Shown piece by piece: positions 8,167-17,217 of a DNA stretch of 64,000 nt (position 1 is the stretch's first letter; every line of letters starts with the position of its first letter). The stretch is from contig JAFXAU010000009.1 in the NCBI GenBank assembly GCA_017516865.1, positions 1 to 64,000 on the forward strand. Direction: 5' to 3'. Source of the stretch: Bacteroidales bacterium (GTDB lineage Bacteria; Bacteroidota; Bacteroidia; Bacteroidales; UBA1715). The position numbers and the translations under genes were made by a program. The notes under the pieces are model-generated. The model was not told the DNA's origin and ran no database searches. It saw only the letters and a list, made by a program, of their open reading frames with translations.

Positions 8167-11100
8167 CTATCTCACAATTATTTTCTTAACTGCTATTTTC
8201 TCACCGTCATTTGTGATTATTGAATATGTACCTGGCTGGTTAAGAGATATAGTTGTAGAACCTATGAATGAGCCTGATTTTACAGATTGTCCGTTTGCCG
8301 AAATAACAGAAAATGCTATTGTTTTTCCTCCGTCGGAACTTGCGATGACAAAATTCTGATTTACAAATGCAGGAACTGGAGATACCATAATTTCATTCTC
8401 ATTAATTTCGGATACGGCGTCTGGAATTGGAGGCACGTATGTTTGTGAAGATTTGTTATTCACGGTGAATGTTGTGTCTTTCAAACTACCGCCGTCTGCT
8501 GAAAGAAGTTTCGAAGATGATATGGATAACTTAATGACATCGTTTTTGTAAATAGTTGTGTCAAGATTAATGTTCAATACGGAATTCGAGTTGAAAGTAA
8601 TACTTTCAATAGGAATAGAAACGGTGTCATTGCATGTCAATGTAAGTTCATCAATAGTAGGAAGTTCGTCAATTATTGTGCTGAAGAATAGGTTTAGCAG
8701 ATTCCCTTTCGCTGGAATAGAGTTTTTGGTGATATTTACAAATGGGTAGTTCTCTTCGTCTTCGAATCTAAAATAGTTGACGTTGAACCCTGCAGATATA
8801 ATATTGAGAGTTATTTCGTGTTCTCCAGCTGTGAGTGGAATTACACGATATGCGTCAATCCATTTGTTATAGCTTTTCGAAGACGGGATAGTTAAATGAT
8901 ATGCTATGTCGTCAATTATGAAGTTAACTTCGCCAGAGGAAGTTGAAGCATATCGGAAATATACTGTATAATTTTTGTCCTCTGGAACATTTATCTTATA
9001 AGTATAGTTGTCGCCAGAAGAAATATAACCAAGATGTTTGCCTGTTCCGAGTGATGAAGTGTCAGAACATTCCTCCACAACAGGGTCGCCGATTCTTGTC
9101 CAATATTGTATAGCCTGAACAACTCCAGGAATATTTACAATTTTTGCTCCGGTATCCTCAATTTTATTGTCAAGAATCATCTCGAAACTATCAAGAACAC
9201 CATTATGTGTTGTTACAACTTTCCCCTCGTCTTTGTATGAGAAAATATATTCTTTACCTGTCATGAGTGTCTCCTTTGTTGTGATTGTAAGGATATATCT
9301 ATTTTTATTGTAACTTGTGGTGTAAGGAATTGGGTTTTCATTCTCCGAAATGACAAATCCAACATTGTCGTAATCCGTTTCTGGATTCATGTTTGCATTA
9401 AAATACACAAGTATAGTGTAGTTGTCGAATAATATTGCAGAATCAATTTCAGGAGCGTAGTTCGCACCTCCAGTAAGTTGTATCGTGAAATCAGCAAGAC
9501 CGCTACCATCAGCAGCTAGTAAATCAGTATTGTTTATATTTGACAGAATAGTCGGCTGGTAACGGACAATTCTTTCTGCTGGGTAGAGATATAGTTCATA
9601 AGGATTTTCTTTAGAGATTTTTACGGAGTCAAGTGCTATGACTTGCTCGTTTTGCTCTATCGAAATGCCGGCGTTGTTGTTTACCGTTTGTAATTCTTTT
9701 GAAAACGACAATTTGACGTTTGTTCCGATTTCGCTTATATCAGTTCCAAGAAGGTAGATTGGTGCGTTGTCAAGTTCGTTGTATACATAGATTGTGTCGA
9801 AAATTTCGATAGGCAGATCTGATGCTCCGATTACGTTCTCGCCATTATACGAAACTGAAATATTTTTGTCAGTTGCGAGAATGGCATTTGCTAATTTTAT
9901 TATTGCGGTTTTACCCGAAACAGATACTGTATTTATGTCATATTCCGTATTGTTTACCTTTACGGTGAACTCATCTTTTGCTTCATTAGCCGAAAGAAGC
10001 GAAAGTTCGTCTTTGAATGATATTACGATTTCGTCGGCATTCGGTTCCACAATTTGTGCTTTTACAATTTCGGTTTGAGGAATTACGTTCAAAATAATAT
10101 GTATTGCCGAATATGCTGGTACTGTATACGAAAACGATGAATTCTCAATGTTGCCGATAGTTCCTAATTGTGAAATGTTTGACGAAGTTTGTCCGAATCC
10201 GTAAACAACGCCGTCAGAATACAGTCCATTTTTGATATTAAATGTTGTGTTTTGTTCTAAATGGGTTTTATTTACAACAACAATATGCAAATTCTTGTTT
10301 TCGTCAATTGATGCAAACGAAGAAAGGGAAACTGTATCGCTCTGCATTGCGTATACCGAAGTTTTTCCGTATTGACTACCGTTCCCGTCGTAGTTCAAAT
10401 AAAGATTATATGCTGCGATGGAATATTTTTTGAATGTATCCCATTTGCATGCAAGGTACACATCTTCGCGTGCAAATACACCCAATACGTCTACGAGACA
10501 AAGACCTCCCGACCAATGATCTTCGGCGTCGTATTCAAATTCAGTGAATGCGATTTTTGTACCCGGATAATAATTGTTGATTGAGTTCTTAATTTTTGAG
10601 ATAATAGCTTGGCCTCCTTGTGTACATACGTATGATGTTCCACCGTTGTTCCCTAAGTATGTGTATTTAGAATCCCACAATGCTCGTGGTGCTTGGAGAC
10701 GTGCCTCAATCATGTCGCTTGAAATAAGTTCTGCATCGCTCGATTCGTTGTCAAGGTCAACAATACGTTTTTTTGTTAATGGGCCGTAAGATTCCGGATA
10801 CCAATGGAATGCAATGGCATCAATTGGACGTATTCCTGTTTCTTCTTCAACTTTGCGAAGTGTGTCAAGGTAATAGTCGACAAACCATGCGTCGTTTCTA
10901 TTTAGTATGGCTTTGTTTAATTTGGTAAATTGAATCGCACTTAGCCCCCAGTGGTAAGCGTCGGTCCAACCAAAGAACATCGGCCCATAAATATCAGCTC
11001 CTGGCGCTAAGTTTCTAATTACCGTCGAAAGTTCTACAGTTTTTTTTATTAATTCATCAGGACTTGTCTTCTCTGGGTGAAGTCGGGCATGTGTCTGATT

Positions 11101-11691
11101 CCAAAGATAGGGCTCGTTATCAATAGCGTATGCCGATACGCCGCCGTCACCAGCACGACCAAGTTTAACAGACAAATAGTTTATCAATTCATCTATATAT
11201 ACTGTATCGTCCGTTAAATCAGGAGTTAATGTGTATGGATATTTTTCAGTGTCTTTATGGAACGAAATTGCTTTCCAACGGTCGTTTGGTGCAATTTGGT
11301 CGGTTGTTACAGCTCCGTTTTTATCAGCTGCGACATATCCTGCAGCTTGCAGAGAAACAAGATTGTATTGCCCTTTGCTATCGGCTTGTTTGGTGGCATT
11401 TACGATAGGAAAAGCGGGCATGCTGTTACCCGTGTAATCATAGAAATTGTCAGAAATAAAATTGTAGTCGTTTCCACCGTTCGAAGCATTGTTTTCCCAG
11501 TTATAGCTCGTACTGCGGTTACCGCCCCAACGGGTTGCCGTCGCACCGTCGTAACTTTCGTTTGTTCCGTATATGTACGGGCTAATACTATGTACGTCGC
11601 GTTTAACGTCGATTGAAACTGTCTTTTGAGAAAAAGCCCAACATGGGACTAAGCTAAAAGCGATGATAAGTCCTTTTGAAATGTTCTTCAT
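8167..11691 (-). CDS. Secreted GH44 endoglucanase/xyloglucanase with CBM6 and T9SS domain
   Basis: A 1174-residue secreted glycoside hydrolase. Residues 1-21 are a signal peptide. Residues ~25-535 match GH44: 'RWGGNRSTSYNWENNAS' at 54-70, the acid/base Glu193 in 'DNEP', and the nucleophile Glu384 in 'FTEFEYD'. Residues ~545-845 hold SbsA/Big-like beta domains. Residues ~850-990 are a CBM6-type module ('YISSGDNYTYKINVP', 'NVNYFRF'). The end carries a T9SS sorting domain ('IMVSPVPA'...'KKIIVR'). GH44 enzymes cut beta-1,4-glucans such as CMC, lichenan and xyloglucan. No SusC/D pair or other CAZyme lies next to it, so it is not in a standard polysaccharide-utilisation locus. Confidence 0.9.
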   Translation of the reverse strand: MKNISKGLIIAFSLVPCWAFSQKTVSIDVKRDVHSISPYIYGTNESYDGATATRWGGNRSTSYNWENNASNGGNDYNFISDNFYDYTGNSMPAFPIVNATKQADSKGQYNLVSLQAAGYVAADKNGAVTTDQIAPNDRWKAISFHKDTEKYPYTLTPDLTDDTVYIDELINYLSVKLGRAGDGGVSAYAIDNEPYLWNQTHARLHPEKTSPDELIKKTVELSTVIRNLAPGADIYGPMFFGWTDAYHWGLSAIQFTKLNKAILNRNDAWFVDYYLDTLRKVEEETGIRPIDAIAFHWYPESYGPLTKKRIVDLDNESSDAELISSDMIEARLQAPRALWDSKYTYLGNNGGTSYVCTQGGQAIISKIKNSINNYYPGTKIAFTEFEYDAEDHWSGGLCLVDVLGVFAREDVYLACKWDTFKKYSIAAYNLYLNYDGNGSQYGKTSVYAMQSDTVSLSSFASIDENKNLHIVVVNKTHLEQNTTFNIKNGLYSDGVVYGFGQTSSNISQLGTIGNIENSSFSYTVPAYSAIHIILNVIPQTEIVKAQIVEPNADEIVISFKDELSLLSANEAKDEFTVKVNNTEYDINTVSVSGKTAIIKLANAILATDKNISVSYNGENVIGASDLPIEIFDTIYVYNELDNAPIYLLGTDISEIGTNVKLSFSKELQTVNNNAGISIEQNEQVIALDSVKISKENPYELYLYPAERIVRYQPTILSNINNTDLLAADGSGLADFTIQLTGGANYAPEIDSAILFDNYTILVYFNANMNPETDYDNVGFVISENENPIPYTTSYNKNRYILTITTKETLMTGKEYIFSYKDEGKVVTTHNGVLDSFEMILDNKIEDTGAKIVNIPGVVQAIQYWTRIGDPVVEECSDTSSLGTGKHLGYISSGDNYTYKINVPEDKNYTVYFRYASTSSGEVNFIIDDIAYHLTIPSSKSYNKWIDAYRVIPLTAGEHEITLNIISAGFNVNYFRFEDEENYPFVNITKNSIPAKGNLLNLFFSTIIDELPTIDELTLTCNDTVSIPIESITFNSNSVLNINLDTTIYKNDVIKLSISSSKLLSADGGSLKDTTFTVNNKSSQTYVPPIPDAVSEINENEIMVSPVPAFVNQNFVIASSDGGKTIAFSVISANGQSVKSGSFIGSTTISLNQPGTYSIITNDGEKIAVKKIIVR

Positions 11692-11756
11692 ATTCTAAAA
11701 TTTAATGCCTGTTTTATTTTTTAATGACAATTGGGGATTAAAAACCCTACACGTAT

Positions 11757-11776
11757 GTGTGGAAAAATTTCCTCAC
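11757..11776. other. Imperfect inverted repeat upstream of the GH44 gene
   Basis: gtgtggaaa...tttcctcac forms a 9-bp stem with one mismatch and two loop bases, 65 bp upstream of the GH44 start and just after the stop of the 68-residue gene. It could be a weak terminator or an operator. No good TAnnTTTG box is visible for the GH44 gene. Confidence 0.3.
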
Positions 11777-11781
11777 AGAGG

Positions 11782-11988
11782 TTATCCTTTTTCTGTTTTG
11801 AACGGACTGTTAGTGGTAATTGTCCCGTCTGCCAATTCGTAATAAATTTTCCCGTCAACGGAGTATACAAGTGGAATACCTTTTTTTCGGTTCTCTTCCT
11901 GCGCCTTACGTACAGCTTGATTTCCGATGGATTCTATCTCGAATCCTTTAAGATATAAATTTAAGTCTGAAAATTTTTTAACTTCCAT
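11782..11988 (-). CDS. Small conserved protein (68 aa), antitoxin-like
   Basis: The sequence 'LNLYLKGFEIESIGNQAVRKA' followed by 'GIPLVYSVDGKIYYELADG' resembles a small family I recall from Bacteroidetes and cyanobacteria, annotated only as hypothetical. A helical N-terminal half followed by a beta hairpin fits many antitoxins, but no toxin gene is adjacent, so this is a guess. A TATATTTG box lies 90 bp upstream and the 5' leader can form a small hairpin (12026-12052). Confidence 0.65.
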   Translation of the reverse strand: MEVKKFSDLNLYLKGFEIESIGNQAVRKAQEENRKKGIPLVYSVDGKIYYELADGTITTNSPFKTEKG

Positions 11989-12025
11989 ACAGTATTTTCT
12001 TTTATCCTCGAAGTGCTTTAGACTC

Positions 12026-12052
12026 GTAAAATCGTAAAATAGAAGATTTTAC
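12026..12052 (-). other. Hairpin in the leader of the 68-aa gene
   Basis: gtaaaatc (12026-12033) and gattttac (12045-12052) are complementary with an 11-base loop that repeats part of the arm, so two alternative hairpins are possible. It is placed between the -7 box (12079-12086) and the ATG. The rest of the 231-bp gap 11989-12219 shows nothing else recognisable. Confidence 0.35.
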
Positions 12053-12078
12053 ACGTTGTAGTCTTCCGCAAATCATTG

Positions 12079-12086
12079 CAAATATA
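12079..12086 (-). promoter_or_regulatory. Promoter -7 box for the 68-aa gene
   Basis: The minus strand reads TATATTTG, giving a leader of about 85 bases before the ATG at 11988. Confidence 0.55.
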
Positions 12087-12219
12087 TTAAATAACTTTGA
12101 ATAAAAAAATGAAAAATTTATTTCGGTCGCCGACATTTGCATTCTCATTATAGTACCTCTACCTGAAATCCGTTTTGCACCTGATTTTCTCCTGTTGATA
12201 ACTATTTTAGGAATAAATT

Positions 12220-12543
12220 TTAAAGAAGCCCAAGTTTCAATTTCGCCTCTTCCGTCATCATGTCCTGATTCCATTCCGGCTCCATTACAACATTGATAGC
12301 AACATCGTCAACTCCTTGAATCAGTTTTACTTTTGTCTGTATTTCGTATGTTAGCACGTCGGTCATCGGACAGTTGGGCGATGTCAGTCCCATGTCAATT
12401 TCAACAACGGGCAGTTTGTAGTTTATCTTGTATATCAACCCTAACTCATATACGTTGACTGGTATTTCGGGGTCGTAGACGGTTTTTAATGTTTCTACAA
12501 CTTCGTCTTGTATCCGCTTTAATTCTCTTTCTTCTTGATCCAT
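12220..12543 (-). CDS. SufT-like MIP18/DUF59 Fe-S assembly protein
   Basis: A 107-residue stand-alone MIP18-family protein: 'TVYDPEIPVNVYELGLIY', then 'TSPNCPMTD' with the conserved Cys, then 'EPEWNQDMMTEEAKLKLGL'. Relatives (SufT, PaaD-like, CIA2) help deliver Fe-S clusters. It starts 2 bp after sufE, so the two are co-translated. The main SufBCDS genes are not in the window. Confidence 0.88.
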   Translation of the reverse strand: MDQEERELKRIQDEVVETLKTVYDPEIPVNVYELGLIYKINYKLPVVEIDMGLTSPNCPMTDVLTYEIQTKVKLIQGVDDVAINVVMEPEWNQDMMTEEAKLKLGLL

Positions 12544-12545
12544 AA

Positions 12546-12968
12546 TTATTTACTTTGCGTAGTGAATGCAAGTGCGTATATTTTCATTTGTTTTATCATG
12601 GCAAGCAGTCCGTTCGAACGTGTCGGAGAAAGATTTTCTTTGAGTCCGATGCTTTCGATAAAATGTAAGTCACAATCCAGTATGTCTTGCGGCGATTGTC
12701 CCGACAACACACGAATCAACAACGAAATAATGCCTTTGGTGATTATGGCGTCGGAATCGGCGGTAAAGAAAACCTTTCCATCTTTGTATTCCGCAGCCAA
12801 CCACACTTGCGACTGACATCCTTTGATGAGGTTTTCTTCCGTTTTGTATTTTTCGTCAATCACGGGCAAATTTTTGCTCAAATCAATAAGATATTGATAT
12901 TTATCCATCCAGTCGTCGAAAAGACTGAATTCGTCAATGATTTCGTCTTGTATTTCGTTGATTGTCAT
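12546..12968 (-). CDS. sufE: SufE family sulfur acceptor
   Basis: A 140-residue SufE. The active Cys51 lies in 'IKGCQSQVW', the conserved persulfide-accepting site that takes sulfur from the SufS desulfurase and passes it to SufB. It precedes the SufT-like gene by 2 bp and follows the Bax-inhibitor-like gene after 18 bp, so Fe-S repair may be co-expressed with the membrane and repair proteins upstream. Confidence 0.93.
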   Translation of the reverse strand: MTINEIQDEIIDEFSLFDDWMDKYQYLIDLSKNLPVIDEKYKTEENLIKGCQSQVWLAAEYKDGKVFFTADSDAIITKGIISLLIRVLSGQSPQDILDCDLHFIESIGLKENLSPTRSNGLLAMIKQMKIYALAFTTQSK

Positions 12969-12986
12969 GAATGTATATTCAAAATA

Positions 12987-13763
12987 TTAGTCTCTGCTAC
13001 TGAATTTTGCCAATAAACGGAGCATTTCCAAATACAACCATACTAATGTAGTCATCATACCGAATGCACAGTACCATTCCATATATTCTGGTGCTCCGCG
13101 GCTAATGCTGTCTTCCACGTTTTTAAAATCAAGAATGAAGTTGAGCGCAGCCACAGCCACAATTATCAAACTGATTCCGATTCCTACAATTCCGTTGCTA
13201 TGAAGAAATCCGACTGACGAACCGAAGAATCCCATGACAATATCTACCAAATACACAATTGCAATCGCACCGGTAGCGGCAATGATTCCAAGCATGAATT
13301 TTTGTGTCGGTTGAATTATGCGGTTTTTGTATAGATAAAACATCACGAAAAATACGCCAATTGTCAGCATTACAGCGTTGAATACAATACCGTTGCCCAA
13401 TAACGAACCTGATTCGCTCTCTGCTGTCGCAAGTTCGTAGAATGCCGAAATTGCTCCAAGTACAAGTCCCTCGCTGATTGCGTATATTATTGATGTGAAT
13501 TTTGCTTTTTCGGGTTTAAAAATCGTGATAAATGAAAAGATGGTGCCGACAATCAATCCGCCAATCATCAACGGAGTAACGAGCGCATTGCCGGAAAAAG
13601 TCATTTTCCACGTCAATATTGCTGCTGTAAAAATGAGTGCCAATAAAGTCAAACTTTTGTTTATCGTTCCTTTAAGTGTCATTGTGTTACTTACTGCGTA
13701 ACCGTATGACGCATTGTTGAATGCTTCGCTTGTGAAAGCTGGATTTGATGTTTTTTCTAACAT
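12987..13763 (-). CDS. Bax inhibitor-1/YccA family membrane protein
   Basis: 258 residues with about seven hydrophobic helices and a soluble N-terminus of ~35 residues. It has the TMBIM/BI-1 pattern, with a C-terminal segment 'FNFILDFKNVEDSISRGAPEYMEWYCAFGM' type in which an acidic/charged loop precedes the last helix (I cite its key residues ED and EYMEWY). Bacterial members (YetJ, YccA) act in Ca2+ leak or FtsH control. It lies third in a leftward series behind a SpoIIE phosphatase and an AlkD-like protein. Confidence 0.9.
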   Translation of the reverse strand: MLEKTSNPAFTSEAFNNASYGYAVSNTMTLKGTINKSLTLLALIFTAAILTWKMTFSGNALVTPLMIGGLIVGTIFSFITIFKPEKAKFTSIIYAISEGLVLGAISAFYELATAESESGSLLGNGIVFNAVMLTIGVFFVMFYLYKNRIIQPTQKFMLGIIAATGAIAIVYLVDIVMGFFGSSVGFLHSNGIVGIGISLIIVAVAALNFILDFKNVEDSISRGAPEYMEWYCAFGMMTTLVWLYLEMLRLLAKFSSRD

Positions 13764-13783
13764 AGCTGTATGTTTTTAATGTA

Positions 13784-14443
13784 TTAACAATATTTTAAAA
13801 TTTGAATCATTTCACGAATCTGTAACTCAAATTCTGTACCTTTATTTCGTTCGCAAATATAATTTGTTTTTGCAATTATAGCATCTTTTAAATCTTGTCG
13901 ACGAAAAGCAAGTTCTTGAAATGCTTTTGTGACAGACTGATAGAGTAATTTATCGTGAGAAACGAGGTCTGTTTCGTACAGAGAAAAAATTTCGTTCAAG
14001 TCGTCGGCGGTTCCGAATTTCTTTAGAACGGCCAGGCGTGCAATGGTTAAATATCCTGCCATTTTGACATATCGTTCGTCCGAACGAATCCACTGTTTTG
14101 CATATTTGAGTGCTTCGTCAAGATGCGAAAATAGATATAGTGCGGCAATTTCAACCATTTCGATATTCGTACAACCGTGAACGTATGTGTTGATTTGGGT
14201 TTCGGAAAGATGGTTGGGGTCGGCAACCATGAACGTTGTTAGTTTTGCCTCGCGGAAGTTTTCTTTCCAAAGGGCTTCGGCTAATTCTTGATTTCTGCCT
14301 GTTTTTTTTGCATAGTTTGCCAACAACATTGAGGAAACGCCATAGTTCATGTTGTAGCCAAGACCGCTGTTTCGGATTTTCTCGGCAATTTCACCATCTT
14401 GGTGATGACGGATAAAAACTAATGTGTCGGATAATAAAGACAT
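13784..14443 (-). CDS. DNA alkylation repair (AlkD-like) HEAT-repeat protein
   Basis: A 219-residue all-helical protein. 'LWKENFREAKLTTFMVADP' and 'YAKQWIRSDERYVKMAGY' resemble AlkD-type HEAT repeats, where a Trp/Asp pocket holds alkylated bases. It is a little shorter than AlkD (about 235), and I cannot confirm the catalytic Asp, so a protein-binding role remains possible. It begins 5 bp after the phosphatase stop. Confidence 0.75.
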   Translation of the reverse strand: MSLLSDTLVFIRHHQDGEIAEKIRNSGLGYNMNYGVSSMLLANYAKKTGRNQELAEALWKENFREAKLTTFMVADPNHLSETQINTYVHGCTNIEMVEIAALYLFSHLDEALKYAKQWIRSDERYVKMAGYLTIARLAVLKKFGTADDLNEIFSLYETDLVSHDKLLYQSVTKAFQELAFRRQDLKDAIIAKTNYICERNKGTEFELQIREMIQILKYC

Positions 14444-14448
14444 ACTCT

Positions 14449-17064
14449 TTAGAAAGAAATACCTACAATTAAAATATCATCAGTTTGTTTTTCGTCGCCT
14501 TTCCACGAGTCAAGTGCGCGGGAAAGGTGGAGATATTGTTCCGACATGTCCATCGTGTGCATGTCGGCAATCATATTCTCAAATTGTTGAGATGAGAATT
14601 TCTCGTTCTTTCCCGCTCCAAATTGGTCTATAAATCCATCGGTATACATATAGACTGTTGTATTTTCGGCAACTGGAATGATTTCGTTTTTGAATGTCGC
14701 TTGTTTGTCTTGTTTGTGTGTCGTCAGACCGCCGATTGGAAATAGCGACGTACAATATGTCTGTGCTTTCCCGTCAGAAACAACAGTGATTTTTTGACCT
14801 GCTCCGGAGAAACATATTTCGGATTTTTGTCTGTCGTAGCGAATCAGCGAAATCGTCATGCCGTCTTCTTGAGTATCGGTCTCCACGTCCTGTCGCAATG
14901 TTTTTATAATTTCGTCGTCGAGTTGTTTAAGAATTTCAACAGGGTCCGACACCTTCTTTTCGTTGATGATTTGATTCAGAATCATATTTCCCACCATCGA
15001 CATGCACGCGCCGGGAACACCGTGTCCCGTGCAGTCTACCACGGCAATGAATGTTTTTCCGTCGACTTCTGACAGCCAATAAAAATCGCCGCTCACAACG
15101 CCTTTGGGAAGATTAAAAATGAAGTTTTTCGGAAAAATCGTCGAAATATCCTCCTGCGACGGGAAAATGGCTTTTTGTATTCTTTTTGCGTATGTGAGAC
15201 TGTCGTGTATCTGTGTATTTTTTTGTTCTAGCGTTTCGTTTACGGTCTTAATGTCTTCGTAGGCTGCCTCAACTTCAAGTTGTTTCTGATAAAGCATGGC
15301 GAATGCTTTCTTTTTCTGAGCGTACATTCTGTACAAAAGGAGCGAGAATGTTACAATGCCGAGCAAAATTATTGACAAAACAATTATGAAATACTTTGAT
15401 TGAGTCTGTTTTGAAATTTCTTCGTTGAGCTTCAGTTGCTGATTTTCGTTTATGTGTTCCAGAACTTTCATGTCGGATTCAAATTCTAATTCGGCAATTC
15501 GTTCTTTATTTTTTGCAGCTTCAATTTCGTCGTTCAATGCGACATATTTTTCATAGTAATTCAGTGCCTGTTCCGTCTGTCCTTGGCTTTTTTTCAGCAA
15601 ATACAATGAATGTGTAATGTCGCATACCAAAACCTTTTCTTCGCAATTCTGGGCTTTCGCCAAAGCGTTGGAAAGATATTTTTCGGCTTCTGCACTTTTC
15701 TGTTCTGCAAGAAGTTTTCCTTGGTTGAACAATACATAGGCTTGTCCCAATTCATTTTTTGCATACAGACCATAAGCGGAGTTATACAATTTCATTGCCG
15801 ATTGAAAATCGCCGAAATCTTTGTGTAAGTTTCCGAAGAAATTGCTTATGCGGGCGGCATTTACAGAGTCGTTAATGCTCAAATATTCCTGAATGGCACT
15901 ATTGTAATATTTTACCGCAAGTTTATACAGAATCGGGTTTTTGTTTGTCATTGCTGTGTCGCGACAAATCATGCCGAGTCGTTCGTATGAACTTGCAATA
16001 GCTTTTCGACTTCCGACTTTTTCGTTTAGTGCAAGTGCGTCTTCGTAGTTTTTGAGAGCTTTGCCGTATTGTTGCTGATTTTTGTATGTTCCGCCTATTG
16101 CGTTCAAAATCAGAGCCTGTGCTTCTTTGTTATTCGTTTGTTCGCGGAGTTCGAGGGCGTTTCCATAGTATTTGAGCGCTTCTCGGAAATTGCCTAAATC
16201 ACGATGAACGGTTGCAATGTTGAACAGCGAGGCGGCAATGTCGTTTTTGTCTCCCAATGACTGACGGAGTTCGAGCGATTTTGTGTAATACTCTTGTGCT
16301 TTGTCGTAAATTCTCAACCTGAAGTAAAAATTTCCAATGCCGTTTAACGTATATGCCACACCTTTTTTGTCGCCAATTTCGGTCTGTATGTCTACCGCTT
16401 TTGTCAAATACGACAGTGCGTCGGCATAACGATTCATTCCGACGTATGCGGAACTAATGTTGTTGCACAACGATGCTGCCGATTTTTTATCGTCGGAAAG
16501 TTCATATTCCTCCATCGACAATTTGTAATAATCAAGAGCATCCTCGTATTTCGCCATTTGCATATACACGTTGCCAATATTTTTGTAGCAAACGGCAACT
16601 GCATCGCGGTTTCCCAGCACTTGTTGCAGTCTCAATGCCTGATTGTGGAACAGCAGCGAAGAGTCGTAACTGCTCAAATCTTTGTAAATTGTTCCAAGAT
16701 TGTCAAGTATTTCGGCGGTTTGAGCATTTGTCACACTGGTTTTCAATGCCTTGTTCAGATAAATTTTTGCCGAATCAAAATCGCTTGTCTTGAAGTGTAG
16801 TATTCCTAATGTAAAATACGAATCGGAAAGAATTGACGAGTTGTTGGTGAATGTTGCATAATGATATGCTTGGAATGCGGTTTTGAACGCCTTTTGCGAT
16901 GATTCATTCAGATACAGCGTAGAAAGTTTCTGCAATATTTCGATTTTTTCGTTGCCTTTGGCACGTTCCAAAACTGATTCCAGACTATCGATTGCCTTTT
17001 GCTGAGCGGAGACTGTGCTAACTAAAGCGACACACAGTCCGAGTAAAAACGCTTTTAATTTCAT
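14449..17064 (-). CDS. TPR-transmembrane-SpoIIE PP2C phosphatase
   Basis: 871 residues. A signal peptide (cleavage near 'VSAQQ') is followed by about ten tetratricopeptide repeats (residues ~30-510), one membrane helix (~555-578), a coiled coil, and a SpoIIE-type PP2C phosphatase from ~625 ('GDFYWLSEVDGKTFIAVVDCTGHG' region with the metal-binding Asp residues). So a periplasmic TPR sensor probably controls a cytoplasmic serine phosphatase. Such enzymes usually act on anti-sigma-factor antagonists, but none is adjacent. I chose the ATG at 17064 because the TATATTTG box at 17083-17090 overlaps any earlier start. Confidence 0.9.
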   Translation of the reverse strand: MKLKAFLLGLCVALVSTVSAQQKAIDSLESVLERAKGNEKIEILQKLSTLYLNESSQKAFKTAFQAYHYATFTNNSSILSDSYFTLGILHFKTSDFDSAKIYLNKALKTSVTNAQTAEILDNLGTIYKDLSSYDSSLLFHNQALRLQQVLGNRDAVAVCYKNIGNVYMQMAKYEDALDYYKLSMEEYELSDDKKSAASLCNNISSAYVGMNRYADALSYLTKAVDIQTEIGDKKGVAYTLNGIGNFYFRLRIYDKAQEYYTKSLELRQSLGDKNDIAASLFNIATVHRDLGNFREALKYYGNALELREQTNNKEAQALILNAIGGTYKNQQQYGKALKNYEDALALNEKVGSRKAIASSYERLGMICRDTAMTNKNPILYKLAVKYYNSAIQEYLSINDSVNAARISNFFGNLHKDFGDFQSAMKLYNSAYGLYAKNELGQAYVLFNQGKLLAEQKSAEAEKYLSNALAKAQNCEEKVLVCDITHSLYLLKKSQGQTEQALNYYEKYVALNDEIEAAKNKERIAELEFESDMKVLEHINENQQLKLNEEISKQTQSKYFIIVLSIILLGIVTFSLLLYRMYAQKKKAFAMLYQKQLEVEAAYEDIKTVNETLEQKNTQIHDSLTYAKRIQKAIFPSQEDISTIFPKNFIFNLPKGVVSGDFYWLSEVDGKTFIAVVDCTGHGVPGACMSMVGNMILNQIINEKKVSDPVEILKQLDDEIIKTLRQDVETDTQEDGMTISLIRYDRQKSEICFSGAGQKITVVSDGKAQTYCTSLFPIGGLTTHKQDKQATFKNEIIPVAENTTVYMYTDGFIDQFGAGKNEKFSSQQFENMIADMHTMDMSEQYLHLSRALDSWKGDEKQTDDILIVGISF

Positions 17065-17082
17065 ATACGAAAATTTACCTGA

Positions 17083-17090
17083 CAAATATA
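17083..17090 (-). promoter_or_regulatory. Promoter -7 box for the TPR-SpoIIE operon
   Basis: The minus strand reads TATATTTG, 18 bp upstream of the ATG at 17064. It is divergent from the box at 17163. Confidence 0.6.
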
Positions 17091-17162
17091 GATAAAAATG
17101 CAGTCACAATTCATTTTTATTGAAATTGTGGTAAAAAGGTCTATCAAAAGAGTGATTTACTC

Positions 17163-17170
17163 TATTTTTG
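17163..17170 (+). promoter_or_regulatory. Promoter -7 box for the metallophosphoesterase gene
   Basis: TATTTTTG matches TAnnTTTG. The candidate starts at 17182 and 17218 both lie downstream of it; an apparent start at 17098 lies upstream and is excluded. Confidence 0.6.
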
Positions 17171-17217
17171 TCTGTTCAAAAATGAAATTTTCCGTTTTTT
17201 GTCGAAAAAAATACGAT

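Noticed and set aside
12002-12274. 90-codon minus-strand frame before the 68-aa gene
   Set aside because: It overlaps the end of the SufT-like gene and includes the promoter and hairpin; no family features.
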